Assembly: GCA_030267565.1 (NCBI GenBank)
Contig: BRXU01000066.1
Location: 1-64,000, forward strand
Reading direction: 5' to 3'
DNA length: 64,000 bases
DNA from: Pleodorina starrii
Lineage: Eukaryota; Chlorophyta; Chlorophyceae; Chlamydomonadales; Volvocaceae
Below are positions 10,043-19,498 of this stretch, piece after piece. The notes beneath the pieces were generated by a model. The model had not been told where the DNA came from and did no database searches. It saw only the letters and a program-made list of their open reading frames with translations. Each line of letters starts with the position of its first letter. Positions within the stretch are counted from its first letter, which is position 1. Position numbers and translations under genes: made by a program.

Positions 10043-10546
10043 TCAGTCGTGGTCGACAGGTGCCGGCGGCTGACCGCGGCGGGCGTCCATGACGCGGGCG
10101 TGGGCCATCTCCATCCGCCCGACCCACAGGATCGTCGTCCCGAGGATTGGCCCGAACGTCATCGCCGAACCCACCCCGACGAAGACCAACCACGCCAGCG
10201 TGGCGACCCAGGTGATGATCCCGAACGCCCAGCCCATGAAGACCCCTCCCTGGGCCTGGGTCTGGTAGTCGTAAGGTGCCGGCAGCGGGTCCGGGTCACC
10301 CTCGGTCTCCAGGCGCCGGTGTTTGACGTGCAGCCGTTGCACGCCGATGAAGCACCCGCCCAGGGTGAGCAGCCCGATGATCGCGTTGGAGAACCCGTAC
10401 CCGCCGGTGGCCACCAACCAGGCCAGCGCGGCCTCGACCAGCTCGTCGGCGACGATGAACCAGAACAGCCACGCGCCCAGCCCCCACAGCCACTTCCGGT
10501 CCTTCTTCGGGGCGGGACCCTCACCGGTTCCCGGTGCCACGAACAT
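10043..10546 (-). CDS. Membrane protein, four predicted helices
   Basis: 167 residues. Hydrophobic segments: WGLGAWLFWFIVADELVEAAL, FSNAIIGLLTLGGCFIGV, VFMGWAFGIITWVATLAWLV and VGVGSAMTFGPILGTTILWV. The termini are charged and hydrophilic. No enzyme motif is seen. It is followed upstream by two further membrane-protein genes and an ABC exporter on the same strand, with intergenic gaps of 50-110 bases, so co-transcription is possible. Confidence 0.7.
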   Translation of the reverse strand: MFVAPGTGEGPAPKKDRKWLWGLGAWLFWFIVADELVEAALAWLVATGGYGFSNAIIGLLTLGGCFIGVQRLHVKHRRLETEGDPDPLPAPYDYQTQAQGGVFMGWAFGIITWVATLAWLVFVGVGSAMTFGPILGTTILWVGRMEMAHARVMDARRGQPPAPVDHD

Positions 10547-10601
10547 CGACTGCCCTCTCCCAGGGTCGTGGGCTCACCGTAGCCATGGCCGGGCTCACGT
10601 C

Positions 10602-11276
10602 CTACCGGCCCGGGGACGCGACGGGGTCGGTTCCCTGTGCCCGGGACTTCCGCAACCGGTAGCCCAGCACGGCGGCCGCGGCCAGCAGTCCGGTACCCAG
10701 GCGGGGCAGGATCTCCTCGAACCACGGGTGCACCAGCTCCCCCAGCGCCAGCCCGGCCGGCCAGGCCACCACCCCGGCAATGACCAGCAGGATCCGCCGT
10801 TTCACCTTGCCCCGGCCGGGACCGTCCTGCGGCAACGGCGCGGTGCGCTCCGGGTGCTCCTGACGGTCGAAGAGCAGCAACGGCAAGGATGCGAAGAGAT
10901 TGGCGAACATCGTCCGGTATCCCAGGGACGCATCAAAGGTGCTGTCCTCCCCGGCGGGCAGGGTCGCGAAGAAGACCGCCAGGCCCACGACCAGCACCGT
11001 CATGGCGGCGACGGTCACCAAGCGTTTCCGGTCCCGGACGAGGACGAGGTCCTGGCCCTTGGACCGGCCGCGGATCAGCCACGCCCCGCCGACGGCAAGC
11101 CCGGCTCCCCAGAGGAAGAACCCCCAGATGGTCCACTGCTCGCTGCCGGAGGTCGTGGTCAGGTACGGCAGGGACGAGAGCACGCACACCAGGCTCAGGC
11201 CGAGGGTGATGGCCCCGCACAGGGTGCGGAACCACGGGCCGGGCGTGCCGGTGGTGGGTCGTGTTTCGACTGCCAT
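10602..11276 (-). CDS. Membrane protein, about six helices
   Basis: 224 residues with clear hydrophobic segments (TLCGAITLGLSLVCVLSSL, WGFFLWGAGLAVGGAWLI, LVTVAAMTVLVVGLAVFFA, MFANLFASLPLLLF, ILLVIAGVVAWPAGLAL, LGTGLLAAAAVLGY). No family motif is recognised. It may be a component accompanying the MacB-like transporter encoded upstream on the same strand, but that rests only on position. Confidence 0.7.
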   Translation of the reverse strand: MAVETRPTTGTPGPWFRTLCGAITLGLSLVCVLSSLPYLTTTSGSEQWTIWGFFLWGAGLAVGGAWLIRGRSKGQDLVLVRDRKRLVTVAAMTVLVVGLAVFFATLPAGEDSTFDASLGYRTMFANLFASLPLLLFDRQEHPERTAPLPQDGPGRGKVKRRILLVIAGVVAWPAGLALGELVHPWFEEILPRLGTGLLAAAAVLGYRLRKSRAQGTDPVASPGR

Positions 11277-11384
11277 GGTCGGTCCCTTTCGTCGTCGTGA
11301 TGCGTGGAGGCGGGTCGCGGCGGTGTCACAAGGGCTGCTTCGTTCCTGTCGGTGTCGCGAGGACCGCCGATGGGTGACGAGGTA

Positions 11385-11999
11385 TCACCGGGTGTAGTGC
11401 TGGGCGGTGAACCAGTCGCGCAGCGGGGCTCGGAACGCGGTCACCAGCCAGGCGATGTTGACCGCGATGAAGGCGATCCCGAGGCCGATCAGCACGATCG
11501 CCCACTGCCCGTAGAGCCAGAACCCGAAGAGGTTGCCCAGGAAGCCCACCGCGCTCAGAATCGCCAGCACAATCCCGAGGATCCGCGCCCAGTTCGCGCC
11601 CTTGGACAGGAACACGTACTCCATGACGTAGAGGCCCACCAGCACCACCAGTCCGATCACCCCGGAGGCGATCGAGATCCCGCGCATCTGCTCGACCATG
11701 GTGCCGATCTGCCCGGCGTCCTCGGCCGGCACCCCCATCCGCTGGTACATCGCGGCGAAGTCCATGGTGGCGTAGATGACCGTGACGACGACGCCGAGGG
11801 CCGCATACAGGGCGCCCGAGGCCACGGTCAAACCCAGCAGCCGTTTGAGCTGTGGTGGCGCCGGCGCAGGGTCGTGCTGCTGCCCGTGACCGTCCCGCGC
11901 ACGGTCGTGCCCTCCGGGCGGGGTGTAGCGGGGCGGTCCGCTGCGGGCGGGCTCGTCAGGGTGGCCGGGGTTGTCCGGGTTGTCTGGTGGGGTGCTCAT
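11385..11999 (-). CDS. Membrane protein with Pro-rich N-terminus
   Basis: 204 residues. The first 50 residues are Pro/Asp/His-rich and hydrophilic. Four helices follow (LTVASGALYAALGVVVTVIYA, ISIASGVIGLVVLVGLYVMEYVFL, WARILGIVLAILSAVGFLGNLF, WAIVLIGLGIAFIAVNIAWLV). The layout matches the many DUF-type tetraspan proteins of actinobacteria with a disordered cytoplasmic leader. It lies 49 bases from the stop of the ABC permease and is probably in the same operon. Confidence 0.7.
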   Translation of the reverse strand: MSTPPDNPDNPGHPDEPARSGPPRYTPPGGHDRARDGHGQQHDPAPAPPQLKRLLGLTVASGALYAALGVVVTVIYATMDFAAMYQRMGVPAEDAGQIGTMVEQMRGISIASGVIGLVVLVGLYVMEYVFLSKGANWARILGIVLAILSAVGFLGNLFGFWLYGQWAIVLIGLGIAFIAVNIAWLVTAFRAPLRDWFTAQHYTR

Positions 12000-12048
12000 G
12001 GCCGGTGGTCCTTCGCTGTGCCGGTAGCAGTGCCGCCGGTGGGTGTGG

Positions 12049-13326
12049 TCATTCGTGGCGCAGGGCAGTGATGGGGTCTTTCCGGGCGGCGCGCACGGCC
12101 GGGATCGTGCCGGCGGCGAAGGCGATGGTCAGGACGGCCGTCACGATCAGGGCGATTCTCGGGGCCTGGAAGGTGAACAGGGACAGCCCGGGCAGCCCGG
12201 CCAGGAAGCCCTCGGCCAGCACCTGGGTCAGGTAGGTGCCGGCGGCTACCCCGGTGGCCGCCCCGAGCACCGCCCCCAGCAGCCCGATGAATACGGCTTC
12301 CAGGGAGAACAGGCCGAAGACCTTGGGTCCGCTCATGCCCATGGCTTTCATCAGCCCGATCTCGCGGGTGCGTTCCTGGACGGACATCAGCAGCGTGTTG
12401 ACGATGCCCAGTCCGGCAGCGATCAGGGCGATGATCGCGCACGCGTTGAGGATCCAGATGATGGCGTTGATGACGGTGCGGAACATGCCCAGCTGGTCCT
12501 CGACGGTCAGCCCGATCATCCCGGCCTCCTCCAGTTGGGCCTGGATCGGTCCGGCCCGGCCCGCGTCGTCCATGATGGCCCGGGCCATGATGTAACTGGC
12601 CGGGATCTCCTCGGGGCTGCCGCTGACCTGGTAGGCGTAGAGGCGTTCGTTGAAGGAGGTCGAGGGGATGGGGTTCCTGGACACCCCGGCCAGGCTGGCC
12701 TGGGTCACCCCGGAGACGCGGGCGTCGAATTCCTGCTGTTGCCCGGCTTTGTTGGTCATCACGATCTGCACGGTGGCCCCGACGGCCTCCTGGGGTGAGC
12801 CGAAGCCGAGGTCGGTGACCCAGGTGTCGGGGATCGCCAGTTCGTCCGCACCCTCGGCCGCGACCGACCCGGAGGCCATCTGCACTCCTTCGGAGTCGAC
12901 CGGGATGCCCAGGGTCAGCTGGAACCTCTCCTGCCCGGCTTGCAGATAGGTGGGGACCACGTTGTAGACCGGTGCCACCTCCCCCACCCCGTCGATCCCC
13001 TCGATGGTGGCGACGTCCTGGTCCGACAGGCCCACGAAGGACACCCCGAACCCGGTGGCGATCTGGGTGGAGTCCGGATCGTATTTTTGCGGCCCCGACC
13101 CGGCAGACAGCTCGATCAGCGGCTGGGACTTCTGCACGTACAGTGCGCTGGCGTCACCGAAGGTGGCGACGGTGACGTCGATGTAGCGGTTGACCCCGGT
13201 GCCCATCCCCGAGGTCAGGGTCAGGGCACAGGCGCCGATGAACACGGCCACCACGGTCAGCACCGTGCGGATCCGGCCCCGCAGCGTGCTGGTCACCGCG
13301 GAACCGACCAGGTCCCGCCCCCTCAC
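12049..13326 (-). CDS. MacB/FtsX-like ABC transporter permease
   Basis: 425 residues. It has one N-terminal helix (VLTVVAVFIGACALTLTSGM), an extracytoplasmic domain of about 230 residues, and three C-terminal helices (AIIALIAAGLGIVNTLLMSV, VFIGLLGAVLGAATGVAAGTYL, IALIVTAVLTIAFAAGTI). It ends with the family signature PAVRAARKDPITALRHE. The loop EIGLMKAMGMS matches the coupling region that contacts the ATPase. The start ATG overlaps the stop of the ATPase gene (ATGA). In this class the pair acts as a mechanotransmitter or exporter; the substrate cannot be read from sequence. Confidence 0.9.
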   Translation of the reverse strand: MRGRDLVGSAVTSTLRGRIRTVLTVVAVFIGACALTLTSGMGTGVNRYIDVTVATFGDASALYVQKSQPLIELSAGSGPQKYDPDSTQIATGFGVSFVGLSDQDVATIEGIDGVGEVAPVYNVVPTYLQAGQERFQLTLGIPVDSEGVQMASGSVAAEGADELAIPDTWVTDLGFGSPQEAVGATVQIVMTNKAGQQQEFDARVSGVTQASLAGVSRNPIPSTSFNERLYAYQVSGSPEEIPASYIMARAIMDDAGRAGPIQAQLEEAGMIGLTVEDQLGMFRTVINAIIWILNACAIIALIAAGLGIVNTLLMSVQERTREIGLMKAMGMSGPKVFGLFSLEAVFIGLLGAVLGAATGVAAGTYLTQVLAEGFLAGLPGLSLFTFQAPRIALIVTAVLTIAFAAGTIPAVRAARKDPITALRHE

Positions 13327-14096
13327 CGGACACCGCCGGTGACCCCGAGGGCGGCCCCGCCCTGAGGGGCGGCCTCTACCCCGCCGAGGCCCGGCCCGGG
13401 GACGGTACGGGCCGGTGTCTCCACGATCCGCCCGTCGCGCAGCTGCACCCGGCGGTCGCAGCGGCCCGCCAGGTCCGCGTCGTGGGTGACCACCACCAAG
13501 GTGATGCCCCGTTGGCGGTTGAGCTCGAAGAGGATGTCCTGGACCACCGACCCGGTGGCCGAATCCAGATTCCCCGTGGGCTCATCGGCGAAGATCACCG
13601 CCGGATCGTTGACCACCGCCCGGGCAATCGCCACCCGCTGCTTCTGCCCCCCGGACAGATCCACCGCCCTGCTGTGGGCCTTCTCCGCCAGCTCCAGGCG
13701 CTCCAGGACCGCCAGGCCCCGGCGTTTGCGTTCGGCCGCGCCCACTCCGGCGATCTTCAGCGGCAGCACCACGTTCTCCAGCACCGTCTGGTTCGCGGTG
13801 AGGTAGAACTGCTGGAACACGAACCCGAAGGAGGCGTTGCGGACCCGGTTCAGCTCCCGGGCACTCATCGATGCGGTGGGCGACCCGTGCAGGGCCACGG
13901 CACCGGAGGTCGGGGCGTCCAGCAGGGCCAGCAGGTGCATCAGGGTGGATTTGCCCGACCCGGACTTCCCCACGATCGCCACCGACTCCCCCGCCTCGAT
14001 CGCCAGACTCACCCCGCCCAGGGCGGTGAACCCCGCATCACCCTGACCGTAGGACTTCACCAGGTCTTGCACCTGAAGCACCGCGGGCATCGTCAT
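13323..14096 (-). CDS. MacB/LolD-like ABC transporter ATPase
   Basis: About 257 residues from the ATG at 14096, which has a GGAGGGGGAG stretch upstream; a longer reading from 14135 is less likely. Walker A GKSGSGKST, Q-loop FVFQQFYL, signature LSGGQKQRVAIARA, Walker B VIFADEPTG and switch VTHD are all intact. It powers the permease encoded immediately downstream with a four-base overlap. No response regulator or kinase of the type that often controls such exporters lies next to it. Confidence 0.93.
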   Translation of the reverse strand: MTMPAVLQVQDLVKSYGQGDAGFTALGGVSLAIEAGESVAIVGKSGSGKSTLMHLLALLDAPTSGAVALHGSPTASMSARELNRVRNASFGFVFQQFYLTANQTVLENVVLPLKIAGVGAAERKRRGLAVLERLELAEKAHSRAVDLSGGQKQRVAIARAVVNDPAVIFADEPTGNLDSATGSVVQDILFELNRQRGITLVVVTHDADLAGRCDRRVQLRDGRIVETPARTVPGPGLGGVEAAPQGGAALGVTGGVR

Positions 14097-14491
14097 TCCT
14101 GTTCTCCCCCTCCTCGCACGCCGGCCGGCGACCACTGCGGGCAGTCAACCCCTGAATGGCCGGTGTGGGACGGCGTCTCACCCCCACCCTTCATCATGTG
14201 CGAAAGCACACACACGGGGGTATGCGACGCGCGTCCCCACTAAAGGGGTGCCCCCCGATGCCTGCTCGCGCTCTTGCTCCTGACCCCCGTCAGGACGCGG
14301 TTCCGGGCGTCAATCCGCCACTGCCCGGAGGCCCCACGACAGCGCGCACCGCCCGGGGCCGCGGTTGTCCGGGCCCAGAGAACAGTCCCGCCCCGCCCCA
14401 CGGGGCCACGCAGAGACAGGAACCGGAACGAACGTCCCGTACCCGAGGGACACGATGGTCAACCCCAACCGCGACGTGACAGGTCCAGTAG
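14097..14491. other. Intergenic region upstream of ABC exporter
   Basis: About 395 bases. It would hold the promoter of the minus-strand exporter operon. It contains a CACACACA run near 14207 followed by GGGGG. I see no convincing gene or terminator. Confidence 0.4.
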
Positions 14492-15100
14492 TCAATCGGA
14501 CCGCGACCCAGCGTGCAGCACGTGCAGATAGCACCAGGCGCGCCGGATCCGGAAGGCGGAACCGATCGCGACCCCCAACGCCCCACAAGAGGCCAACACC
14601 CACGGAAACTCCGGCCGGACGAGCTCACCGAGGAACATGCCCAGCAGGACAGCCACCATCACCACAAGCCCCTCGACGATGGCGCAGGCGGCCAGGCCCG
14701 CAGCGGTCCGGACGTCGGGATCCGACGGCACGATCCTGAACTTCGGTGCCGAGGACAGCGCCCCCTGCCATCGCACCCTGCTGACCTTCTTGTTGAAACG
14801 AGGACGTGGGGCCTGAGCGAAGTAGTGGACGAGCATCAGCAACCCGAAGACGGCCAAGGTAGCCAGGAACCACAGCAGCTCCGGCGCAGCATCGGGCAGG
14901 AACCACGCCAGCGCCGGAAAGCTGATCACCGCCACCGCACTTGTCGGCAAGGCGCGCCTGATGAGCTGACCAACCGTGGGGATCGAGAGTCCGCCGGCGG
15001 GTCGAATGTCGCACCCAACGGCACCAGCATCCACGTCCACGTTCGCGACGCTACCGCCCAATGTGGGCGGCAGTCTCGGCGCACAAAAGGGGACCCTCAT
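14492..15100 (-). CDS. Membrane protein, four predicted helices
   Basis: 202 residues. The N-terminal 45 are hydrophilic. Helices follow at LPTSAVAVISFPALAWFL, LLWFLATLAVFGLLMLVHYF, TAAGLAACAIVEGLVVMVAVLLGMFL and FPWVLASCGALGVAIGSAF. The start at 15100 has GGAG five bases upstream. No family is recognised. Confidence 0.6.
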   Translation of the reverse strand: MRVPFCAPRLPPTLGGSVANVDVDAGAVGCDIRPAGGLSIPTVGQLIRRALPTSAVAVISFPALAWFLPDAAPELLWFLATLAVFGLLMLVHYFAQAPRPRFNKKVSRVRWQGALSSAPKFRIVPSDPDVRTAAGLAACAIVEGLVVMVAVLLGMFLGELVRPEFPWVLASCGALGVAIGSAFRIRRAWCYLHVLHAGSRSD

Positions 15101-15355
15101 CAGGCTCCGCCCGAAGCCGAACCCCTAGTGCACCCTTTACCGGGGTTGGTGTGGTCAGGTGATGCCCCCTCGCGGAGTGGGCGGCCCCGTACCGACGTCG
15201 TTTACGACGTCACGCCCTCGCGCGCCCGCTAGACGGTATGTAGTGACCGCCCGGGTTCGCTGGGGGTTGCGGGCCGGGGCCTCACTCACACAGATTCGTG
15301 GGTTACCGAGCAGGGGCCGCCTGCTCGGCCTATCCGACATGTGTGGGAGGCCCCG

Positions 15356-16438
15356 GTGTTTACAGAGCGTACGAGCGTCGGCCTGGATGTGCACGCACGA
15401 TCGGTCGCCGCCGCGGCGATCGACGGCGCCACCGGCGAACTGGTCCAGGCGAGACTGACCCCTGATCACGGCCACATCCGCACCTGGATCAGGGACCTGC
15501 CCGGGCCGGTGGCGGTGACTTATGAGGCCGGCCCCACCGGTTTCGGCCTGGCCCGGGCCCTGGGCGCCGACGGCGTCCGGTGCGTGGTCGCGGCCCCGTC
15601 GAAGCTGCAGCGGCCCTCCGGGGACCGGATCAAGACCGACGCCCGCGATGCGGTGCACCTGGCGCGGTTGTTGCGTCTGGACGAGATTACCGCGGTGACG
15701 GTTCCAGGTGTGGAGCAAGAGGCCGCCCGGGATCTCGTGCGCGCGCGGGAGGACTGCCGCGGGGACCTGATGCGGGCCAGGCACCGGGTGTCGAAGCTGC
15801 TGCTGCGCCACGGCATCGTCTACACCGACGGGGCGGCCTGGACCGGTGCCCACCACGCCTGGCTGGCCCGCCAACACCTTCCCAACCCGGCGACCCGGAT
15901 GGCCTTCGACGCCGAGCACGAGGCCGTGCTGGCCACCCTCGCCCGCCGTGACCGGTTGGATGCGGCGATCACAGCGATGGCCGCCGACTCCCAGTTCACT
16001 CCCGTGGTGCACCGGTTGTGCTGCCTGCGCGGGGTCTCGACGCTGACCGGGTTCGGACTGGCGGTCGAGATCGGTGACTGGCACCGCTTCACCGGCAACA
16101 CCATCGGGGCGTTTGTCGGGCTGGTTCCTTCCGAGCACTCCTCCGGGGCCACCCGGTCACAGGGGCCGATCACCAAGACCGGCAACACCCACGCCCGCCG
16201 CCTGCTGGTCGAGGCCGCTTGGCACCACCGCCCCGCCTACCGGATCGGGGCCACCATGCGCACCCGGTGGGACAACGCCCCGGCCGCGGCCCGGGCCCGC
16301 GGGGACGCCGGCAATCGCCGGCTGCACGAGCGCTGGGTGCGGATGCTCGAGCGCAAGAAGCGGCCCACCGTGGCCAATGTGGCCATCGCCCGGGAACTGG
16401 CCGGATGGTGCTGGTCCCTGGCGGTGATGGAGGACTGA
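15356..16438 (+). CDS. IS110-family DEDD transposase
   Basis: About 360 residues. The RuvC-like N-terminal part starts TSVGLDVHARS (first Asp), continues with VTYEAGPTGFGLARALGADG and VVAAPSKLQRPSGDRIKTDARDA (later acidic residues). The C-terminal transposase_20 domain contains CCLRGVSTLTGFGLAVEIGD and the serine motif LVPSEHSSG, then GPITKTGNTHARRLL. The GTG at 15356 is preceded by GGGAGG and gives the usual family start; an upstream GTG at 15341 is also in frame. It appears intact. Confidence 0.95.
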   Translation: MFTERTSVGLDVHARSVAAAAIDGATGELVQARLTPDHGHIRTWIRDLPGPVAVTYEAGPTGFGLARALGADGVRCVVAAPSKLQRPSGDRIKTDARDAVHLARLLRLDEITAVTVPGVEQEAARDLVRAREDCRGDLMRARHRVSKLLLRHGIVYTDGAAWTGAHHAWLARQHLPNPATRMAFDAEHEAVLATLARRDRLDAAITAMAADSQFTPVVHRLCCLRGVSTLTGFGLAVEIGDWHRFTGNTIGAFVGLVPSEHSSGATRSQGPITKTGNTHARRLLVEAAWHHRPAYRIGATMRTRWDNAPAAARARGDAGNRRLHERWVRMLERKKRPTVANVAIARELAGWCWSLAVMED

Positions 16439-16742
16439 TCGGCCACCCCTGAGCTGGTCCCTCGACGCTTGATCCGTAGGCAGCGCGTGGAGCGATCCGC
16501 GATACACCTATGAGCAGCCCCGCAGTGCCCTGTTGCGGTGCGACGCTCGATGCTAGACACGCGGTCCGCTCCAGCCGAACACCGTCCTGCGGTACCCAAC
16601 CCGCGCATATCAGTCTGACCGCGCGTCGCCACCGACACGCTTGCCGGACCAGTGTCGAGACGGACCAAAAGAGGCGCCGTCCCGAAGCCATCCGGACGGC
16701 GCCTCACCCTGCCCTCTTGACAGGAAACCCCTACATATCAGG
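16439..16742 (+). ncRNA. Possible bridge/seek RNA region of IS110-type element
   Basis: The ~300 noncoding bases after the transposase stop are the same in both IS copies. In the IS1111 group a structured guide RNA is encoded downstream of the transposase; in the IS110 group it lies upstream. The 5' noncoding part here is only ~130 bases, so the 3' region is the better candidate. I have not folded it, and the guide loops are not assigned. Confidence 0.35.
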
Positions 16743-16839
16743 TGTAGTTCCCCGACACGTTGTGAACGGCTGAGGTAGGCGAAGACCTCCGTGCAGGATG
16801 TGGGTCACCACACTCACTGTCCTGAACACGGAGGTCTTC

Positions 16840-17823
16840 GTGTCCCACGCTAACGCTCCTTTGACGCCGGTGGGCCGGCTACGTCTGGCGGTGCTCATCA
16901 TCGATCAGGGCTGGTCCATCCGCCGGGCCGCCGAGCGGTTCCAGGTCTCACCGGCCACAGCCTCGAAATGGGCCGGCCGGTACCGGGCCGGTGAGCCACT
17001 GACCGACCGGTCCAGTCGACCCCGCAGGTGCCCGCGGCGCCTGGCAGCACGCACCGAGCGGCGGATCATCGCGCTGCGCGTCACCCGCCGGTGGGGCCTG
17101 CACCGGATCGGCTACCACCTGGGTCTGCCGCGTTCAACGGTCGGGCGGGTGCTGGCCCGGTACCGGATGCCGCTGCTGACCCAGGTGGACCGGGCCACCG
17201 GTTTGCCGGTGCGCCGGTCCACTCCCGTGCGCTACGAAAAGTCCCGGCCCGGGGAACTGGTGCACCTGGACATCAAGAAGCTCGGACGCATCCCCGCCGG
17301 CGGAGGATGGCGGGTGCACGGGCGCGGATCGGCACCGGACCGGCAGGCCGGTGTGGTGCGCGACCGCGCCGCACGCGCCGGGGCCCGCGGCTCACGCGGC
17401 TATCGCTATCTGCATCACGCCATCGATGATCACTCCCGGTTGGTCTATTCCGAGATCCTCGACGATGAGCGAAAGGAGACCGCTGCCGGCTTCCTGGGGA
17501 GGGCCCAGGGTTTCTTCGCCACGGCCGGGATCACCATCATCGCGGTGATGACCGACAACGGGTCCTGCTACCGGTCGCGCACCTTCGCCGCGGCCCTGGG
17601 GCAGATCGAGCACAAGAGAACCCGCCCCTACCGGCCGCAGACCAACGGCAAGGTGGAGCGCTTCAACCGCACCCTGGTCGCCGAATGGGCCTACGCCAGC
17701 GCATACGACTCCGAGGAATCCCGCGCGGCCACCTATCAGGACTGGCTCCACCACTACAATCACCACCGACCCCACACCGGCATCAGCGGCAACGTCCCCT
17801 CAGCCTGGATGCGCCGACGTTGA
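16840..17823 (+). pseudogene. IS481-family transposase, 3' end displaced by IS1380
   Basis: GTG start at 16840 within the context VSHANAPLTP, matching MSHVNAVLTP of the second IS481. It has an N-terminal helix-turn-helix (SIRRAAERFQVSPATASKWAGRY) and an rve catalytic core with Asp in HLDIKKLG, Asp in MTDNGSCYRS and Glu in TNGKVERFNRT. The reading frame now ends AWMRRR inside the IS1380 terminus instead of the native VRVHNLTGNYS tail, which lies at about 19447-19481. Catalytic residues survive, so residual activity is possible. Confidence 0.85.
17799..17803. repeat. Left target duplication of IS1380 element
   Basis: CTCAG here and CTCAG at 19443-19447 flank the IS1380 ends CCTGGATGCGCCGA and its inverse. 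The family usually duplicates four bases; five match here, so one may be chance. Confidence 0.75.
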
Positions 17824-19442
17824 TTTTCTGGTGAGCTGATCGGGATCAAGTGGACGGTTTCTGGTTTTTGGGTGAGCGGGCCCTGCCGCTCTGCCCGGCT
17901 TTTCCACTTCGGGTCCTCGCTCGCGCGGTCAGGGAAGAATGGTCAGGCGATTGCGGTAGCGGTCTCGTGGGCGCGGCGGAAGAGGTTCTCCCAGGCGGTT
18001 TGCCAGGGCCAGCGCGTGGGCAGGTGCAGCCGCCATCGACGGGCGTGGTTGGCGATCCGGGCCGGCACCTGGATGAGCTGGGCGCGGATCGTGGCGGCGC
18101 GGGCCCGTCCGTGCCGTCTCGAGGCGATCACCCCGGCCGCGCGGGTGAGGTTGAAGGCCATGGCCGCGCACACCAGCCAAGCGGCGTTGGCCGTGAACAC
18201 CCCCGAAGGCATGTGCGCCAGCGGGCCGGCCTTCAGATCGGCGATCACCTGCTCCACCACGGCGTGGTCACGGTGGGAGGACTCGGCCTCGATCATGGCC
18301 AGCGGCGAGTCGGTGAACACCGCATGATGGCGGTGGGCGGCCAGCAGCTCGTCCTGTCCGGCCGGGGCCGTGGCGGGGTTCAGGCGCCTGACCCGGCGCA
18401 CGATCAACCGTGCGGTGACGTGCTCGGCCTTCCGGCGTGAGGTGAACGCGGTGTAGGGAACCTCGGCGACCTCCGCGTCGGAGATCCACCGGCCCTCCTC
18501 TTCGTCGAAGATCGCGTGCGGGTACTCGATGCCGACCCACTCCTGCTCGGGGATGCGGCTGATCGCGGCGGTCACGGCCGGGTCCATCCGCGCGGTGATC
18601 GAGAAGTGCGCCCCGCCCGCTTGTGCGGCCGCGACCACGTCCCGGTTGTAGTAGGCGGAGTCCGCCCGGACCGTGATCGTCCCCGTGGCCCCGGCCTTCT
18701 TCGCCGTGGCCAGCGCTTCGGCGATCAACCGCGCAGCCCCGTGCGCCGAGGCCGCAGCGCCACGGCGCAGCCTCGTGGCGGCGATCACCGGCGCCGCCGA
18801 CGGGGTCGAAAGGGTGGCCAACTGCGCGTTGAGTCCCCGCACCCCGGAGTAGCCGTAGCCGGTGCCCTGCTTGGCGTACCCATGGGTCTCACGGATCGTG
18901 TCGTCCACATCGAGGTAGGCGACCTGATCGGCGCCGGCTACCAGGCCCGGAACCCGGTCGGCGAGGTTGGCCAGCAGACGGGAGGCCACCGCGTCGAGCT
19001 GGCGCACATGACCGAAGGTGTAGGCGCGCAGATGCGTGCCCAGCGTGGTCGGGGCCCGCAGCCCGGAGAACAACCGGCTCATCCCGCCGTGGCGCAACAG
19101 GCCCAGGTCGGTGATGCTGTCGGCCCCGGCGACCATGCCCGCCACCAGGGCCGGGACCTTCGCGGCCGCGTTGGACCCGGCCGGACCGGCCACCGTGAGG
19201 CGGTCGGCGACCAGCTCGTGGAGCCCGGCCTCCTCGGCCAGGCCCATCACCGGGAGCAGCCCGGCGGTGGACACGAGATTGGGGTCATCGAAATCAGCCG
19301 CAAAGCTGTGGGAGACTCGCACTACCGGGTGCCCTTCTGCTGGGTGACGTGGAAGCGTGAAGAACTCCCATCGTCCCAAGCAAGAAGGGCATTCGTCTGT
19401 CAGGACTCACCCACCGCGGCCCTCGACATCGGCGCATCCAGG
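17804..19442 (-). mobile_element. IS1380-family insertion sequence
   Basis: 1639 bp. Terminal inverted repeats are CCTGGATGCGCCGACGT at the left and its complement with one mismatch at the right end. One transposase gene reads right to left. It is nested inside the 3' end of the IS481 transposase gene and flanked by CTCAG direct repeats. Confidence 0.88.
17943..19322 (-). CDS. IS1380-family transposase
   Basis: About 459 residues starting at the GTG at 19322 (VRVSHSFAADFDDPNLV, the usual family opening); the frame stays open to 19379. It contains the DDE core: YLDVDDTIRETHGYAKQGTGYGYSG, ITVRADSAYYNRDVV, and a late Glu region HRDHAVVEQVIADLKAGPLAHMPSG with the YREK-like area around it. It appears intact and likely active. 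Confidence 0.92.
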   Translation of the reverse strand: MRVSHSFAADFDDPNLVSTAGLLPVMGLAEEAGLHELVADRLTVAGPAGSNAAAKVPALVAGMVAGADSITDLGLLRHGGMSRLFSGLRAPTTLGTHLRAYTFGHVRQLDAVASRLLANLADRVPGLVAGADQVAYLDVDDTIRETHGYAKQGTGYGYSGVRGLNAQLATLSTPSAAPVIAATRLRRGAAASAHGAARLIAEALATAKKAGATGTITVRADSAYYNRDVVAAAQAGGAHFSITARMDPAVTAAISRIPEQEWVGIEYPHAIFDEEEGRWISDAEVAEVPYTAFTSRRKAEHVTARLIVRRVRRLNPATAPAGQDELLAAHRHHAVFTDSPLAMIEAESSHRDHAVVEQVIADLKAGPLAHMPSGVFTANAAWLVCAAMAFNLTRAAGVIASRRHGRARAATIRAQLIQVPARIANHARRWRLHLPTRWPWQTAWENLFRRAHETATAIA

Positions 19443-19498
19443 CTCAGTCCGCGTTCACAACCTCACGGGGAACTACAGCTAGGCCAGGGCTGGTGTTC

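Larger units (their letters stand above)
15228..16745 (+). mobile_element. IS110/IS1111-family insertion sequence, copy 1
   Basis: Identical as far as I can compare to the inverted copy at 42829-44346. The shared segment begins at GCTAGACGGTATGTAGTGAC and ends at CATATCAGGTGT; flanks differ outside these limits. There are no terminal inverted repeats of the DDE type, as expected for the family. The coding region is followed by about 300 noncoding bases. The right end abuts the terminal TGTAGTTCCCC of an IS481 element. Confidence 0.92.
16743..19477 (+). mobile_element. IS481-family element split by an IS1380 insertion
   Basis: The left end TGTAGTTCCCCGACACGTTG at 16743 is mirrored by CAACCTCACGGGGAACTACA ending at 19477. 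Removing 17804-19442 and one CTCAG repeat leaves about 1.09 kb, close to the 1106 bp of the intact IS481 element at 57121-58226. After removal the transposase frame continues into VRVHNLTGNYS and a stop that overlaps the right end, as in the other copy. Target duplication on the left is lost because IS110 abuts it. Confidence 0.88.
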
